DNA from: Sulfolobus sp. E5-1-F
Lineage (GTDB): Archaea; Thermoproteota; Thermoprotei_A; Sulfolobales; Sulfolobaceae
Assembly (NCBI RefSeq): GCF_009601705.1
Contig: NZ_CP045687.1
Location: forward strand, 2,268,001 to 2,332,000
Reading direction: 5' to 3'
Length of the DNA: 64,000 bases
The notes beneath the pieces are model-generated. The model was not told the DNA's origin. It saw only the letters and a list, made by a program, of their open reading frames with translations, and did no database searches. The translations under genes and the position numbers were made by a program. This document shows, piece by piece, positions 63,803-64,000 of this stretch (positions are counted from its first letter, which is position 1; the number at the start of each line of letters is the position of its first letter).

Positions 63803-64000
63803 CTTACATTATCTATATAGTTTCTAATTAATTTACCCATTGCTCTTCTTAAGGCTTGTAGTGTTGCTGCTTTACTTATTCCTAATTCTTCTGATAATTC
63901 TCTTAAATCTACTTTTTTAGGCCAATCAAAATACCCTAACCTATATGCCTTGTATATTATTTCAAATTCTTTACTAGTGAGCAAATTCCTCACGGATAGA
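63799..64000 (-). CDS. HTH_10 transcription regulator, C-terminal part (runs off the window)
   Basis: The visible 66 residues are an HTH_10 domain: LTSKEFEIIYKAYRLGYFDW, PKKVDLRELSEELGISKAAT and LQALRRAMGKLIRNYI. The frame is still open to base 64000, so the sensing domain lies outside the window. An internal GTG at 63993 would give only the HTH and is unlikely to be the real start. Convergent with the ABC operon, as the HTH_10 gene at 50341 is with its transporter. Confidence 0.8.
   Translation of the reverse strand, partial: LSVRNLLTSKEFEIIYKAYRLGYFDWPKKVDLRELSEELGISKAATLQALRRAMGKLIRNYIDNVS

Overview
The window is chromosomal DNA of a thermoacidophilic crenarchaeon of the order Sulfolobales, most likely Saccharolobus/Sulfolobus. 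The sequence is AT-rich. Many genes start directly 25-30 bases after a TATA box (leaderless), while internal operon genes carry GAGG/GGTG ribosome sites. Proteins of this group are recognisable: the GalS alpha-galactosidase, whose catalytic Asp residues fall at positions 367 and 425, the D-arabinose pathway dehydratases, the dihydroxy-acid dehydratase and a TatAC pair. From memory, the gene order around 22-43 kb resembles the SSO31xx region of S. solfataricus. I see no rRNA, tRNA or CRISPR array.

Layout. 0-9.8 kb: membrane proteins, MFS transporters (one split by a +1 frameshift), a flavoprotein, a possible VirB6/CedA-like membrane protein, and an acyl-CoA dehydrogenase convergent with a CaiB-type CoA-transferase. 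9.8-16.2 kb: a cluster of surface proteins. Three have class III (type IV prepilin) signal peptides, and a divergent pair shares a second domain, one member with a LamG-like tail. No assembly ATPase is present. 16.2-22.6 kb: MaoC hydratase, a small four-cysteine protein, an MBL hydrolase, LutA/LutB-like iron-sulfur proteins, a DHA2 exporter and a VapBC pair. 22.8-36 kb: sugar catabolism. GalS, arabinonate dehydratase, KdaD and DopDH convert galactosides and pentoses toward 2-oxoglutarate. Two MFS transporters, a proline iminopeptidase-like hydrolase and an HTH_10 regulator lie among them. A palindromic ARA box sits between the divergent kdaD and dopDH genes.

36.5-45 kb: an SDR, a thiolase-fold protein and a DUF35 protein in a tightly overlapping operon (possibly an aldolase rather than a thiolase), then small membrane proteins, a methyltransferase, TatA/TatC, IlvD and an M32 carboxypeptidase. 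45-53 kb: secreted and membrane-anchored surface proteins, a transmembrane HTH regulator, and a NicO-like transporter with a perfect operator-like palindrome between its TATA box and start codon.

53-64 kb: two ABC-transporter operons flank a sulfur-trafficking region. On the minus strand lie a DsrE protein, a TusA fusion and two small proteins, followed by a separate beta-propeller/membrane protein/DoxD-like operon. On the plus strand lie TusA, a YeeE/YedE transporter, a small membrane protein and a DsrE-fold protein. A 120-bp inverted repeat (117/120 identical) brackets the inner segment. It gives the two outward-facing operons the same promoter and both copies encode the DsrE C-terminus, so the segment could invert without breaking a gene.

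Two structural signals are not explained by genes. One is that inverted repeat. The other is a family of three 168-177 bp non-coding elements with TAGTA ends and perfect 6-7 bp target duplications, which look like MITEs. Decayed transposase and IS200/IS605-end-like remnants also occur between genes.
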